Assembly (NCBI GenBank): GCA_002413455.1
Contig: DHXA01000157.1
Span: forward strand, 1 to 18,117
Length of the DNA: 18,117 bases
DNA from: Rhodanobacter sp. UBA5168
GTDB taxonomy: Bacteria > Pseudomonadota > Gammaproteobacteria > Xanthomonadales > Rhodanobacteraceae
Direction of reading: 5' to 3'
Below the pieces are notes generated by a model. It was not told where the DNA came from, did no database searches, and saw nothing but the letters and a program-made list of their open reading frames with translations. The first letter of the stretch is position 1. Each line of letters opens with the position of its first letter. The translations under genes and the position numbers were made by a program. Shown in pieces: positions 7,903 through 14,472 of the stretch.

Positions 7903-7950
7903 GTGTTGCAGCGCATTTGACGCAACGTGTGGTCAGCGGTTACATCTTCC
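7903..7950 (+). promoter_or_regulatory. Promoter-like block of POT transporter 2 (shared with transporter 1)
   Basis: The counterpart of the 6207-6254 block. TTGACG at 7917-7922, a 17-bp spacer and TTACAT at 7940-7945 fit a sigma-70 promoter with a weak -10. GTTGC at 7905-7909 and GCAAC at 7922-7926 form an inverted repeat flanking the -35. The position relative to the start codon (60 bases) is close to that of the first copy. Confidence 0.5.
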
Positions 7951-7966
7951 CGCAAGAAATTGCGGG
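7949..7966 (+). promoter_or_regulatory. Hairpin with GAAA tetraloop at the start of the POT 2 leader
   Basis: CCCGCAA-GAAA-TTGCGGG is a perfect 7-bp stem closed by a GNRA tetraloop. It begins right after the presumed -10, so it would lie at or near the 5' end of the mRNA as a stabilising stem or protein site. The first transporter lacks it and has CATGA-A-TCATG (6258-6268) at a similar place. Confidence 0.4.
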
Positions 7967-8004
7967 TCCGCACGTGAGATGCCGACCCATCACCGGGGAA
8001 GTCC

Positions 8005-9513
8005 ATGAACCAGGCCACCGACACGACGCCGCGCGCTGCGCCCGATTATCCGCAGCTGCTCGGCCATCCGCGCCCGCTGTGGATGCTTTTCATGACCGAG
8101 TTCTGGGAGCGCTTCGCGTTCTACGGCATGCGCTGGGCGCTGACGCTGTACATCGTGGCGGAGTTCTTCGGTGGCGACCCCGCCGGCCAGGCCTATGCCA
8201 GCCGCACCTATGGTGCATACCTGGCACTGGTGTACGCGGCGGCGGTATTCGGCGGTTATGTGGCGGACAAGGTGCTGGGCTACCAGCGCTCGATCCTGGT
8301 CGGTGCGGTGGTGATGGCGGCCGGCCTGTTCATGATCATGTGGCCGAACCAGCAGGCGTTCCTGCTCGGCCTGTCCACGGTGATCGTGGGCAATGGCCTG
8401 TTCAAGCCCAACATCTCCTCGATGGTGGGGCGGCTGTACGGCGTGGGCGATCCGCGCCGCGATCGCGGCTTCACGCTGTTCTATATGGGCATCAACGGCG
8501 GCGCGCTGGTGGCGCCGCTGCTGACCGGCTGGCTGGCCAGCCATTTCACCAACACGCCAATGCAGCAGAACTACAAGCTGGTGTTTCTGGCGTCAGGCGT
8601 GGGCATGCTGGTGAGTCTGGTGTGGTTCCTGATCGGCCGGCACCAGCTCAAGGGTGTGGGCCGGCCGGCGCCGGAGCAGGCCAGCCGCATGCGCATGGTG
8701 TATGTGCTGGCCGGTTGCTTGGTTTCCATTCCGCTGGTCTACCTGCTGATGGCGCAGGCCGGTGCGATGGTGCTGCAGTGGCTGTTGAGCGCGCTGTTCG
8801 TGGGGCTGTCGGTGCTGCTGCTGATCGAAGGCGTGCGCGAGGGCAAGGTGCAGCGCGACCGCGTGCTGGCGATGCTGCTGATCTTTGCATTCAACGTGCT
8901 GTTCTGGATGTTCTACGAGCAGGCCGGCAGTTCGTTCAATTTCCTGGCGCAGAACATCGTGGACCGCAAGATGTTCGACGGCTGGGAGTTTCCGGTGGGC
9001 TGGTTCCAGTCGGTGGCGCCGCTGTCGATCGTGCTGCTGGCGCCGCTGGTCTCGCTGGTCTGGGGTTGGCTCGACCGGCGCCGGGCCGAGCCCTCGATTC
9101 CGCGCAAGTTCGGCCTGGGCCTGTTGTTCAACGCCCTGGCGTTCGTGGTGCTTATGGTTGCGCTGTCCCGCCTGGTCGGCGGCGACGGGATGATCCCGTT
9201 CTGGCCGCTGGTGCTGGTGTATGTGCTGCAGACCGTCGGCGAGTTGTGCCTGTCGCCGATCGGCCTGTCGATGGTGACCAAGCTGGCACCGGTGCGCTTG
9301 GTGGGCCTGGGCATGGGTGGCTGGTTCCTCTCCACCGGCATCGGCAACAACCTGTCGGGCATCTTCGCCGGGCATGTCAGTGGCGAGACCGGCATGACGG
9401 TGCAGTCGGCGCTGAGCGGCTTCACTTTCAGCTTCTGGCTGCTGGTGATTCCCGGCGCCTTGCTGTTCCTGGCCGCGCCGCTGATCAACAAGTTGATGCA
9501 TGGGGTGCGTTGA
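8005..9513 (+). CDS. POT/PTR2-family proton-coupled peptide transporter, paralogue 2
   Basis: A 502-residue inner-membrane carrier, collinear with paralogue 1 from YPQLLGHPRPLWMLFMTEFWERFAFY to the shared end LINKLMHGVR, and clearly a tandem duplicate. It keeps the canonical features: E32-F-W-E35-R36 followed by FAFYGMR (helix 1), GNGLFKPNISSMVG, FTLFYMGINGGAL, helix 7 WMFYEQAGSSFNFLA with Glu305, and QTVGELCLSPIGLSMVTKLAP. It is therefore predicted to be a standard di-/tripeptide-proton symporter. GGGGAAG at 7995-8001 is the ribosome-binding site. It has its own promoter-like block and is convergent with the MarR gene, only 21 bp between the two stops and no clear terminator. Confidence 0.94.
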   Translation: MNQATDTTPRAAPDYPQLLGHPRPLWMLFMTEFWERFAFYGMRWALTLYIVAEFFGGDPAGQAYASRTYGAYLALVYAAAVFGGYVADKVLGYQRSILVGAVVMAAGLFMIMWPNQQAFLLGLSTVIVGNGLFKPNISSMVGRLYGVGDPRRDRGFTLFYMGINGGALVAPLLTGWLASHFTNTPMQQNYKLVFLASGVGMLVSLVWFLIGRHQLKGVGRPAPEQASRMRMVYVLAGCLVSIPLVYLLMAQAGAMVLQWLLSALFVGLSVLLLIEGVREGKVQRDRVLAMLLIFAFNVLFWMFYEQAGSSFNFLAQNIVDRKMFDGWEFPVGWFQSVAPLSIVLLAPLVSLVWGWLDRRRAEPSIPRKFGLGLLFNALAFVVLMVALSRLVGGDGMIPFWPLVLVYVLQTVGELCLSPIGLSMVTKLAPVRLVGLGMGGWFLSTGIGNNLSGIFAGHVSGETGMTVQSALSGFTFSFWLLVIPGALLFLAAPLINKLMHGVR

Positions 9514-9534
9514 AGGCGCGTCGCCCGGTTCCGG

Positions 9535-9996
9535 TCAGGAAAGCAGCTTGTCCAGGATGCGCGTGAGCCACGCGCGCTCCTCGGCATCGAGCCTTGCCAG
9601 CACCTCGCGCTCGCGTGCGCGAGCCATCGGCGCGACCTCGTCGTGGATGGCCCAGCCCGCTTCGGTGAGGTCGAGCACCGAACGGCGCTTGTCGTTGTCG
9701 TGCATGCCGCGGCTGACCCGGCCGGCCTCGGCCAGGCGTGCCAGCGCACGGCTCACCGCCACCTTGTCCATCGCGGTGCGTTCGGCCACCTCGCGGGCGG
9801 AAAGCCCCTCGAAGCGCGCCAGCACCGCCATCACCCGCCATTCGGTCACGCTGAGGTCGTAGCGTTGCTGGTAGTCGTCGGCGATCGCCTGGCTGATCGT
9901 GTTGGACAGGATCGACAGCCGATACGGCAGGAAATGCTCCAACTGCAGCGGCGCATGTTCGGCGGTGGCGGGTGTTGGCTTGCGCTTGACGGACAC
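9535..9996 (-). CDS. MarR-family transcriptional regulator of the tyrosine-catabolism genes
   Basis: A 153-residue dimeric winged-helix repressor. LSVTEWRVMAVLARFEGLSAREVAERTAMDKVAVSRALARLAEAGRVSRG is the helix-turn-helix. DNDKRRSVLDLTEAG is the wing, with the D-x-R-R pattern of MarR proteins. The C-terminal helix AREREVLARLDAEERAWLTRILDKLL belongs to the dimer interface. The GTG at 9996 is chosen because AAGGAG stands 10 nt upstream. An in-frame ATG at 10026 would add ten residues but has no ribosome-binding site and lies inside the 10020-10033 palindrome. Divergent from hppD, so it probably represses hppD-hmgA and itself, with a tyrosine-pathway intermediate as likely ligand (inference). 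HpaR- and HmgS-type MarR proteins serve such pathways elsewhere. Confidence 0.88.
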   Translation of the reverse strand: MSVKRKPTPATAEHAPLQLEHFLPYRLSILSNTISQAIADDYQQRYDLSVTEWRVMAVLARFEGLSAREVAERTAMDKVAVSRALARLAEAGRVSRGMHDNDKRRSVLDLTEAGWAIHDEVAPMARAREREVLARLDAEERAWLTRILDKLLS

Positions 9997-10010
9997 TGCG
10001 GCAGTGCTCC

Positions 10011-10039
10011 TTGCAAATGGTTTCATATGAAACTATAAA
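10011..10039 (+). promoter_or_regulatory. Sigma-70 promoter of hppD
   Basis: TTGCAA (10011-10016) and TATAAA (10034-10039) are spaced by exactly 17 bp and face hppD. The predicted start near 10046 gives a leader of about 84 nt. On the other strand TATAGT (10037-10032) could be the -10 of the MarR gene, so the two promoters would overlap. Confidence 0.65.
10020..10033. promoter_or_regulatory. Palindromic operator between MarR gene and hppD
   Basis: GTTTCATATGAAAC is a perfect 14-bp palindrome that fills the spacer of the hppD promoter and touches its -10. On the minus strand it lies just downstream of a TATAGT -10. A dimeric MarR protein bound here would block both promoters. The link to this MarR protein is inferred from position only. 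Confidence 0.65.
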
Positions 10040-10129
10040 GGTGGATGGATCGTCCCGACGTGGCATCGCTGCGCATTGCGCGGCATTGCCCGTACCCAGC
10101 TTAGCGACAACGCATCGCAGGAGAGCGCC

Positions 10130-11224
10130 ATGAACGTCAAGCCGAATCTTGGCATGCAGGTCACCACGTTCGAGAACCCGATGGGCATCGACGGTTTCGA
10201 ATTCGTCGAGTTCGCCGCCCCGGCCGGTCGCGCCGATGAACTGCATGACCAGTTCAAGCGCATGGGCTTCACCGCCGTGCTGAAACACAAGACGCGGCCG
10301 ATCACCGTATACCGGCAGAACGGCGTGAACTTCCTGGTCAACGAGGATCCGGACTCGTTCGCCGCGGACTTCGCCAAGACGCACGGCCCCAGTGCCTGCG
10401 GCTTCGCGATCCGTTTCAGGAAACCCGATGCGCAAGTGCTGCAGACCGTGCTGGAAAACGGCGGCGAAGCGATCGACCACAACGAAGCCAGCAAGGCGGT
10501 GAACGCGGCCGTGATCAAGGGCATCGGCGACTGCATGCTGTATCTGATCGACCGCTACGGCGACCTGGGCAGCATCTACGACGCCGACTACGAGGCGATC
10601 GAAGGTGCCGATCAGCACCCGAAAGGCTTCGGCCTGACCTTCATCGACCACCTGACCCACAACCTGTATTTCGGCAACATGCAGAAGTGGTCGGACTACT
10701 ACGAGCGCCTGTTCAACTTCCGCGAGATCCGCTACTTCGACATCAAGGGCGCCAAGACCGGCCTCGTCTCCAAGGCGATGACCGCGCCGGACGGTGTCGT
10801 GCGCATCCCGTTGAACGAGTCGAACGATCCGAAGAGCCAGATCAACGAGTACCTCGACGCCTATCATGGCGAAGGCATCCAGCACATTGCCTGCTTCACC
10901 GACGACATCTACAGCACGGTGGAAAAAATGCGCGCCGCCGGCGTGGAGTTCCTCGACACACCGGACGCGTATTTCGAGGTGATCGACGAGCGCGTGCCCA
11001 ACCATGGCGAGGACGTGGCCCGCTTGGCGAAGAACAAGATCCTGATCGACGCCGACCTGGAGACCAAGCAGCGCAAGCTGCTGCAGATCTTCACCCAGAA
11101 CGCGATCGGGCCGATCTTCTTCGAGATCATCCAGCGCAAGGGCAACGAGGGTTTCGGCGAAGGCAATTTCCAGGCGCTGTTCGAGAGCATCGAACGGGAT
11201 CAGATGAAGCGGGGCTTCCTGTAA
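10130..11224 (+). CDS. hppD: 4-hydroxyphenylpyruvate dioxygenase
   Basis: A 364-residue non-haem Fe(II) enzyme that turns 4-hydroxyphenylpyruvate and O2 into homogentisate and CO2, the second step of tyrosine breakdown; cytosolic. Two VOC-like halves are seen. The iron triad is H174 (FIDHLTHNL), H252 (GIQHIACFT) and E332 (IFFEIIQRKG). RIPLNES (225-231) and the C-terminal GFGEGNFQALFESIERDQ carry the substrate-pocket and lid-helix signatures. Length is normal for the bacterial enzyme. The ATG at 10130 is preceded by AGGAG at 10119-10123; the frame is open 18 codons further up, but that part lies in the leader. First gene of the run, with hmgA starting 12 bp after its stop. Regulation by the divergent MarR protein is likely. 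Confidence 0.97.
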   Translation: MNVKPNLGMQVTTFENPMGIDGFEFVEFAAPAGRADELHDQFKRMGFTAVLKHKTRPITVYRQNGVNFLVNEDPDSFAADFAKTHGPSACGFAIRFRKPDAQVLQTVLENGGEAIDHNEASKAVNAAVIKGIGDCMLYLIDRYGDLGSIYDADYEAIEGADQHPKGFGLTFIDHLTHNLYFGNMQKWSDYYERLFNFREIRYFDIKGAKTGLVSKAMTAPDGVVRIPLNESNDPKSQINEYLDAYHGEGIQHIACFTDDIYSTVEKMRAAGVEFLDTPDAYFEVIDERVPNHGEDVARLAKNKILIDADLETKQRKLLQIFTQNAIGPIFFEIIQRKGNEGFGEGNFQALFESIERDQMKRGFL

Positions 11225-11236
11225 GGAGCTGTCCTC

Positions 11237-12547
11237 ATGGCAACGATCGTCAGCGACGGTTACCAATCCGGCTTCGGCAACGAATTCGCCAGCGAGGCGC
11301 TCGAGGGGGTGCTGCCTGTCGGGCAGAACTCGCCTCAGCGCGTGGCGCATGGTTTGTATGCCGAGCAACTGTCCGGCACCGCGTTCACTGCGCCGCGGCA
11401 CGCGAACCGGCGCAGCTGGCTGTACCGGATCCGTCCGGCGGCGGTGCACGAGCCGTTCCAGCCGCTGGTGCATGCGACCTTCCACAACCGCTTCGACGAA
11501 GCGCCAGCCACGCCGAACCAGCTGCGCTGGGATCCACTGCCGCTGGCGGGCGCGCCGGCCGACTTTGTCGACGGCCTGGTGACCCTGGCCGGCAACGGCG
11601 GCTCGGCCGAGCAGGCCGGCGTCGGTATCCACGTCTATACGGCCAATCGATCGATGCAGGGCCGCTTCTTCTACGATGCCGACGGCGAGCTGTTGATCGT
11701 GCCGCAGCTGGGCCGCCTGCGGCTGGCCACCGAGCTGGGCGTGCTGGAGATCGAGCCGCAGGAGATCGCGGTGATTCCGCGCGGTGTACGTTTCCGCGTC
11801 GAGCTGCTCGACGATGAGGCTCGCGGCTATGTCTGCGAGAACTTCGGCGCGCTGCTGCGACTGCCGGATCTGGGCCCGATCGGTTCGAACTGTCTGGCCA
11901 ATGCGCGCGACTTCCTCACTCCGCATGCAGCGTACGAAGATATCGACGGCGCCTCCGAGCTGGTCGCGAAATTCCAGGGCGCGCTGTGGTCGGCGAAGAT
12001 CGATCATTCGCCACTGGATGTAGTGGCCTGGCATGGCAACTACGCGCCCTACAAGTACGACCTGCGCCGCTTCAACACGATCGGTTCGATCAGTTTCGAT
12101 CACCCCGACCCATCGATCTTCACCGTGCTGACCTCGCCCAGCGACACCGCCGGTACCGCGAACGTCGATTTCGCGATCTTCCCGCCGCGCTGGCTGGTCG
12201 CGCAGCACACGTTCCGGCCACCGTGGTTCCATCGCAACGTGGCCAGCGAGTTCATGGGTTTGATCGCCGGCGTATACGACGCCAAGGCCGAGGGCTTCCT
12301 GCCTGGCGGGGCGTCGCTGCACAACTGCATGAGCGGGCACGGCCCGGATGCCGCCACGTTCGAGAAAGCCTCCAGCGCCGACCTGTCGAAAGCGGACGTG
12401 ATCGGTGCCACCATGGCCTTCATGTTCGAGACGCGCAAGGTGATCCGTCCCACCCGGCAGGCGCTGGCATCGCCGCAATTGCAAACGAACTATTACGAAT
12501 GCTGGCAAGGTATCGCGAAGCATTTCGATGGCGGCAGCAAGCCATGA
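11237..12547 (+). CDS. hmgA: Homogentisate 1,2-dioxygenase
   Basis: A 436-residue Fe(II) ring-cleaving dioxygenase that converts homogentisate to maleylacetoacetate. The N-terminal block [26 protein letters not shown] and the domain [28 protein letters not shown] are diagnostic. The metal site lies in [17 protein letters not shown]332 and E338, with H368 in [10 protein letters not shown], matching human H335, E341 and H371. [18 protein letters not shown] and the C-terminal [13 protein letters not shown] complete the family pattern. AAGGAG at 11223-11228, overlapping the hppD stop, is its ribosome-binding site, so the two genes are one operon. Its stop codon overlaps the start of the lipoprotein gene. 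Confidence 0.97.
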   Translation: MATIVSDGYQSGFGNEFASEALEGVLPVGQNSPQRVAHGLYAEQLSGTAFTAPRHANRRSWLYRIRPAAVHEPFQPLVHATFHNRFDEAPATPNQLRWDPLPLAGAPADFVDGLVTLAGNGGSAEQAGVGIHVYTANRSMQGRFFYDADGELLIVPQLGRLRLATELGVLEIEPQEIAVIPRGVRFRVELLDDEARGYVCENFGALLRLPDLGPIGSNCLANARDFLTPHAAYEDIDGASELVAKFQGALWSAKIDHSPLDVVAWHGNYAPYKYDLRRFNTIGSISFDHPDPSIFTVLTSPSDTAGTANVDFAIFPPRWLVAQHTFRPPWFHRNVASEFMGLIAGVYDAKAEGFLPGGASLHNCMSGHGPDAATFEKASSADLSKADVIGATMAFMFETRKVIRPTRQALASPQLQTNYYECWQGIAKHFDGGSKP

Positions 12548-13137
12548 TGCGCACCGGCCTTGCCCTGGCATGTGCCGCGGTGCTGGCGGCGTGCAGCAGC
12601 CCCGATCATCCGGCCACGCCGGTGGCGGCGCCCGCGGCGGCGATCAGCTCGGCTGCCGCTCCCGCGGTGCCTGCCGCGCCCGCGCAGCCCGTCACGCTGG
12701 CGCGTTACGACGGTTACGGCGACATGCGTTTCGGCATGGACGAAACGGCGTTCGACCAGGCCTGGGGTGGCGAGCTGAAAGGTAAGCCGGAGCCGGGTTC
12801 GGCCTGCTTCTACAAGACTCCGAAATGGGTCAAGGTGCCGGCGGATTTCGCCTTCATGTTCGAGGGCGGCCGCTTCGTGCGCTACGACGTCGGCACCACG
12901 AAGGAAGTGGCGCCGGGCGGCGGCAAGGTCGGCATGAGCGAGGCGCAGATCCGCGGCCTGTACGGCGATCGTGTCGTCGAGCAGCCGCACAAGTACGTGG
13001 CTGGCGCGAAATACCTTCGCGTCGCGGCGTCGCAGGGTAAGGCCGTGCTGCTGTTCGAAACCGACGCAACGGGCAAGGCGACGCGGTGGCGCGTGGGTAT
13101 GCCACCGCAGGTCGATTACGTGGAAGGTTGCGGGTGA
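12544..13137 (+). CDS. Putative outer-membrane lipoprotein of unknown function
   Basis: 197 residues. [19 protein letters not shown] is a lipoprotein signal with lipobox LAAC and lipidated Cys17; Ser at +2 predicts outer-membrane sorting. An Ala/Pro-rich tether follows to about residue 53, then a globular domain beginning [20 protein letters not shown]. It contains [58 protein letters not shown] and ends in VEGCG. The two domain cysteines could form a disulfide. I do not recognise a named family. The ATG at 12544 overlaps the hmgA TGA (a second ATG follows at 12547) and has no clear ribosome-binding site, so translation is probably coupled to hmgA. A role tied to tyrosine catabolism, for example envelope protection from homogentisate products, is only a guess. 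Confidence 0.75.
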   Translation: MMRTGLALACAAVLAACSSPDHPATPVAAPAAAISSAAAPAVPAAPAQPVTLARYDGYGDMRFGMDETAFDQAWGGELKGKPEPGSACFYKTPKWVKVPADFAFMFEGGRFVRYDVGTTKEVAPGGGKVGMSEAQIRGLYGDRVVEQPHKYVAGAKYLRVAASQGKAVLLFETDATGKATRWRVGMPPQVDYVEGCG

Positions 13138-13141
13138 TGGA

Positions 13142-13254
13142 TGCCGTCCTCCCTGACGGCAAAGAACAAAACCGCCATCCATGGCGGACTTTGGGTTCAT
13201 GAGTGCCGTCCTCCCTGACGGCAAAGAACAAATCCGCCATCCTTGGCGGACTTT
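13142..13254. repeat. Two tandem copies of a 51-bp double-hairpin repeat
   Basis: Copies at 13142-13192 and 13204-13254 are identical at 49 of 51 positions, with a period of 62 bp. Each holds two hairpins: TGCCGTC-N6-GACGGCA (7-bp stem), then an A-rich link, then CCGCCA-N4-TGGCGG. The two differences (13171/13233 and 13181/13243, both A to T) affect the base flanking the second stem and its loop; the first adds a T-A pair in copy 2. The unit fits an interspersed palindromic repeat. It fills most of the gap between the lipoprotein and FAA hydrolase genes. Confidence 0.85.
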
Positions 13255-13291
13255 CCAGAAAAGCCTGTAGATCTGCCAATCCGGAGTCGCA

Positions 13292-14278
13292 ATGAAACTC
13301 GCAAGTCTCAAGGAAGGCGGTCGTGACGGCACGCTGATCGTGGTCAGTCGCGACCTCTCCCGCGCGGTGAAGGCGAGCGGCATCGCGCCGACGCTGCAGG
13401 CGGCGCTGGACGACTGGTCGAACGCCGCGCCGCGACTGAATGCGCTGTCGGACGAATTGAACGAAGGCCGCGCCGCCGGCGCCTTTGCCCTGGACATGGC
13501 AGCGCTCGCTTCGCCGCTGCCGCGGGCCTACGAGTTCGTCGACGGCAGCGCCTACCTGCCGCATGTCGAGCGCGTGCGTCGCGCCCGCGGCGCCGAGGTG
13601 CCCAAGTCGTTCTATACCGACCCGCTGATGTACCAGGCGACCAGCGCCGGCTTCCTCGGCCCGCGCGATCCGGTGGTGGTGCCGAGCGAGGATTACGGCA
13701 TCGATCTTGAGGCCGAAGTCATCGTGGTCACCGACGACGTGCCGATGGCCGCCACGCCCGCGCAGGCGTCCGAACACATCCAGCTGATCGGCCTGATCAA
13801 CGACGTGAGCCTGCGCGGTCTGATCCCCGGCGAACTGGCCAAGGGCTTCGGCTTCCTGCAGAGCAAGCCGCGCTCGGCGCTGTCGCCGGTGCTGGTGACG
13901 CCGGACGAACTCGGTGACGCCTGGCAGGGCGACAAGCTGCACCTGCCGATGCGCACCTGGTTGAACGGTGCGTGGTTCGGCGAAGCCGAGTGCGGAGTCG
14001 ACATGCAGTTCAGCTTCGCCGAGCTGGTCGCCCATGTGGCAAAGACGCGGCCGCTGACCGCCGGCACCATCGTCGGCTCCGGCACCATCGCCAACGAGGA
14101 CACCGACAAGGGCGCCTCCTGCCTGGCCGAACAGCGCACGGTGGAAACGCTGCGCGACGGCAAGCCCAGCACCCCATTCATGAAATTCGGCGACCGCCTG
14201 CGCATCGACATCACCGACGCCGCCGGCGCCTCGATCTTCGGGTCGATCGAACAACAGATCGAACCGATGAAACGCTGA
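13292..14278 (+). CDS. FAA-hydrolase-family protein, probable fumarylacetoacetase
   Basis: A 328-residue protein expected to split fumarylacetoacetate into fumarate and acetoacetate, the last step of tyrosine breakdown. Candidate metal ligands aligned with animal fumarylacetoacetase are D110 (SFYTDPLMYQ), E140 and E142 (GIDLEAEVIVV) and D171 (LINDVSLRG). K192 in FGFLQSKPRSALSPVLVTP matches the catalytic-site lysine, and GSGTIAN near 262-268 is the family's glycine block. The gene is shorter than the eukaryotic enzyme (about 420) and longer than minimal FAA hydrolases, a size common in proteobacteria. GGAG at 13283-13286, five bases upstream, fixes the start. The position after hppD-hmgA supports the role. 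It is separated from them by the tandem hairpin repeat, and no maleylacetoacetate isomerase lies between. Another FAA-type hydrolase activity cannot be excluded. Confidence 0.88.
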   Translation: MKLASLKEGGRDGTLIVVSRDLSRAVKASGIAPTLQAALDDWSNAAPRLNALSDELNEGRAAGAFALDMAALASPLPRAYEFVDGSAYLPHVERVRRARGAEVPKSFYTDPLMYQATSAGFLGPRDPVVVPSEDYGIDLEAEVIVVTDDVPMAATPAQASEHIQLIGLINDVSLRGLIPGELAKGFGFLQSKPRSALSPVLVTPDELGDAWQGDKLHLPMRTWLNGAWFGEAECGVDMQFSFAELVAHVAKTRPLTAGTIVGSGTIANEDTDKGASCLAEQRTVETLRDGKPSTPFMKFGDRLRIDITDAAGASIFGSIEQQIEPMKR

Positions 14279-14295
14279 AACGGCGGGGCAGGTTC

Positions 14296-14373
14296 TGTGG
14301 GAGCGACTTCAGTCGCGATGTTCTTGCTTTGAAGCTCCAGGGCAAAAGCATCGCGACTGAAGTCGCTCCCACA
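14296..14373. repeat. REPIN: perfect inverted pair of REP elements
   Basis: The 25-base arms at 14296-14320 and 14349-14373 are exact reverse complements, separated by 28 bases. Each arm begins TGTGGGAGCG and holds its own small stem GCGACT-TC-AGTCGC. This is the layout of REP doublets (REPINs) mobilised by RAYT transposases in pseudomonads and xanthomonads. Perfect identity of the arms suggests recent insertion or conversion. No RAYT gene is in the window. Confidence 0.88.
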
Positions 14374-14424
14374 AAGTGCTGTCCTTGGTGCGCCTGCGGC
14401 ACGTCGCCGCGGCAGCCGCGCCAG

Positions 14425-14438
14425 TTGATCCTGGTCAA
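14425..14438 (+). promoter_or_regulatory. hemN: FNR/ANR box upstream of hemN
   Basis: TTGATCCTGGTCAA matches the FNR consensus TTGAT-N4-ATCAA at 9 of 10 positions. Its centre is 41.5 bases before the A of the hemN ATG at 14473, the classical class II activator distance if transcription starts at that A. CAGACT at 14461-14466 sits where the -10 would be but is a poor match. Confidence 0.7.
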
Positions 14439-14472
14439 GGCGCGCGGCCGGCCACATCGACAGACTCCATGC

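Noticed and set aside
9485..12571. A 1028-codon open frame on the minus strand across MarR, hppD and hmgA
   Set aside because: It is the antisense of well-identified genes, has low-complexity Arg/Gln/His-rich translation and no domain; GC-rich codon bias keeps such frames open.
13142..13254. A short CRISPR array or rho-independent terminators
   Set aside because: Only two units, internally palindromic with no unique spacers. A T-rich tail after the second hairpin exists only on the minus strand, where no gene ends.
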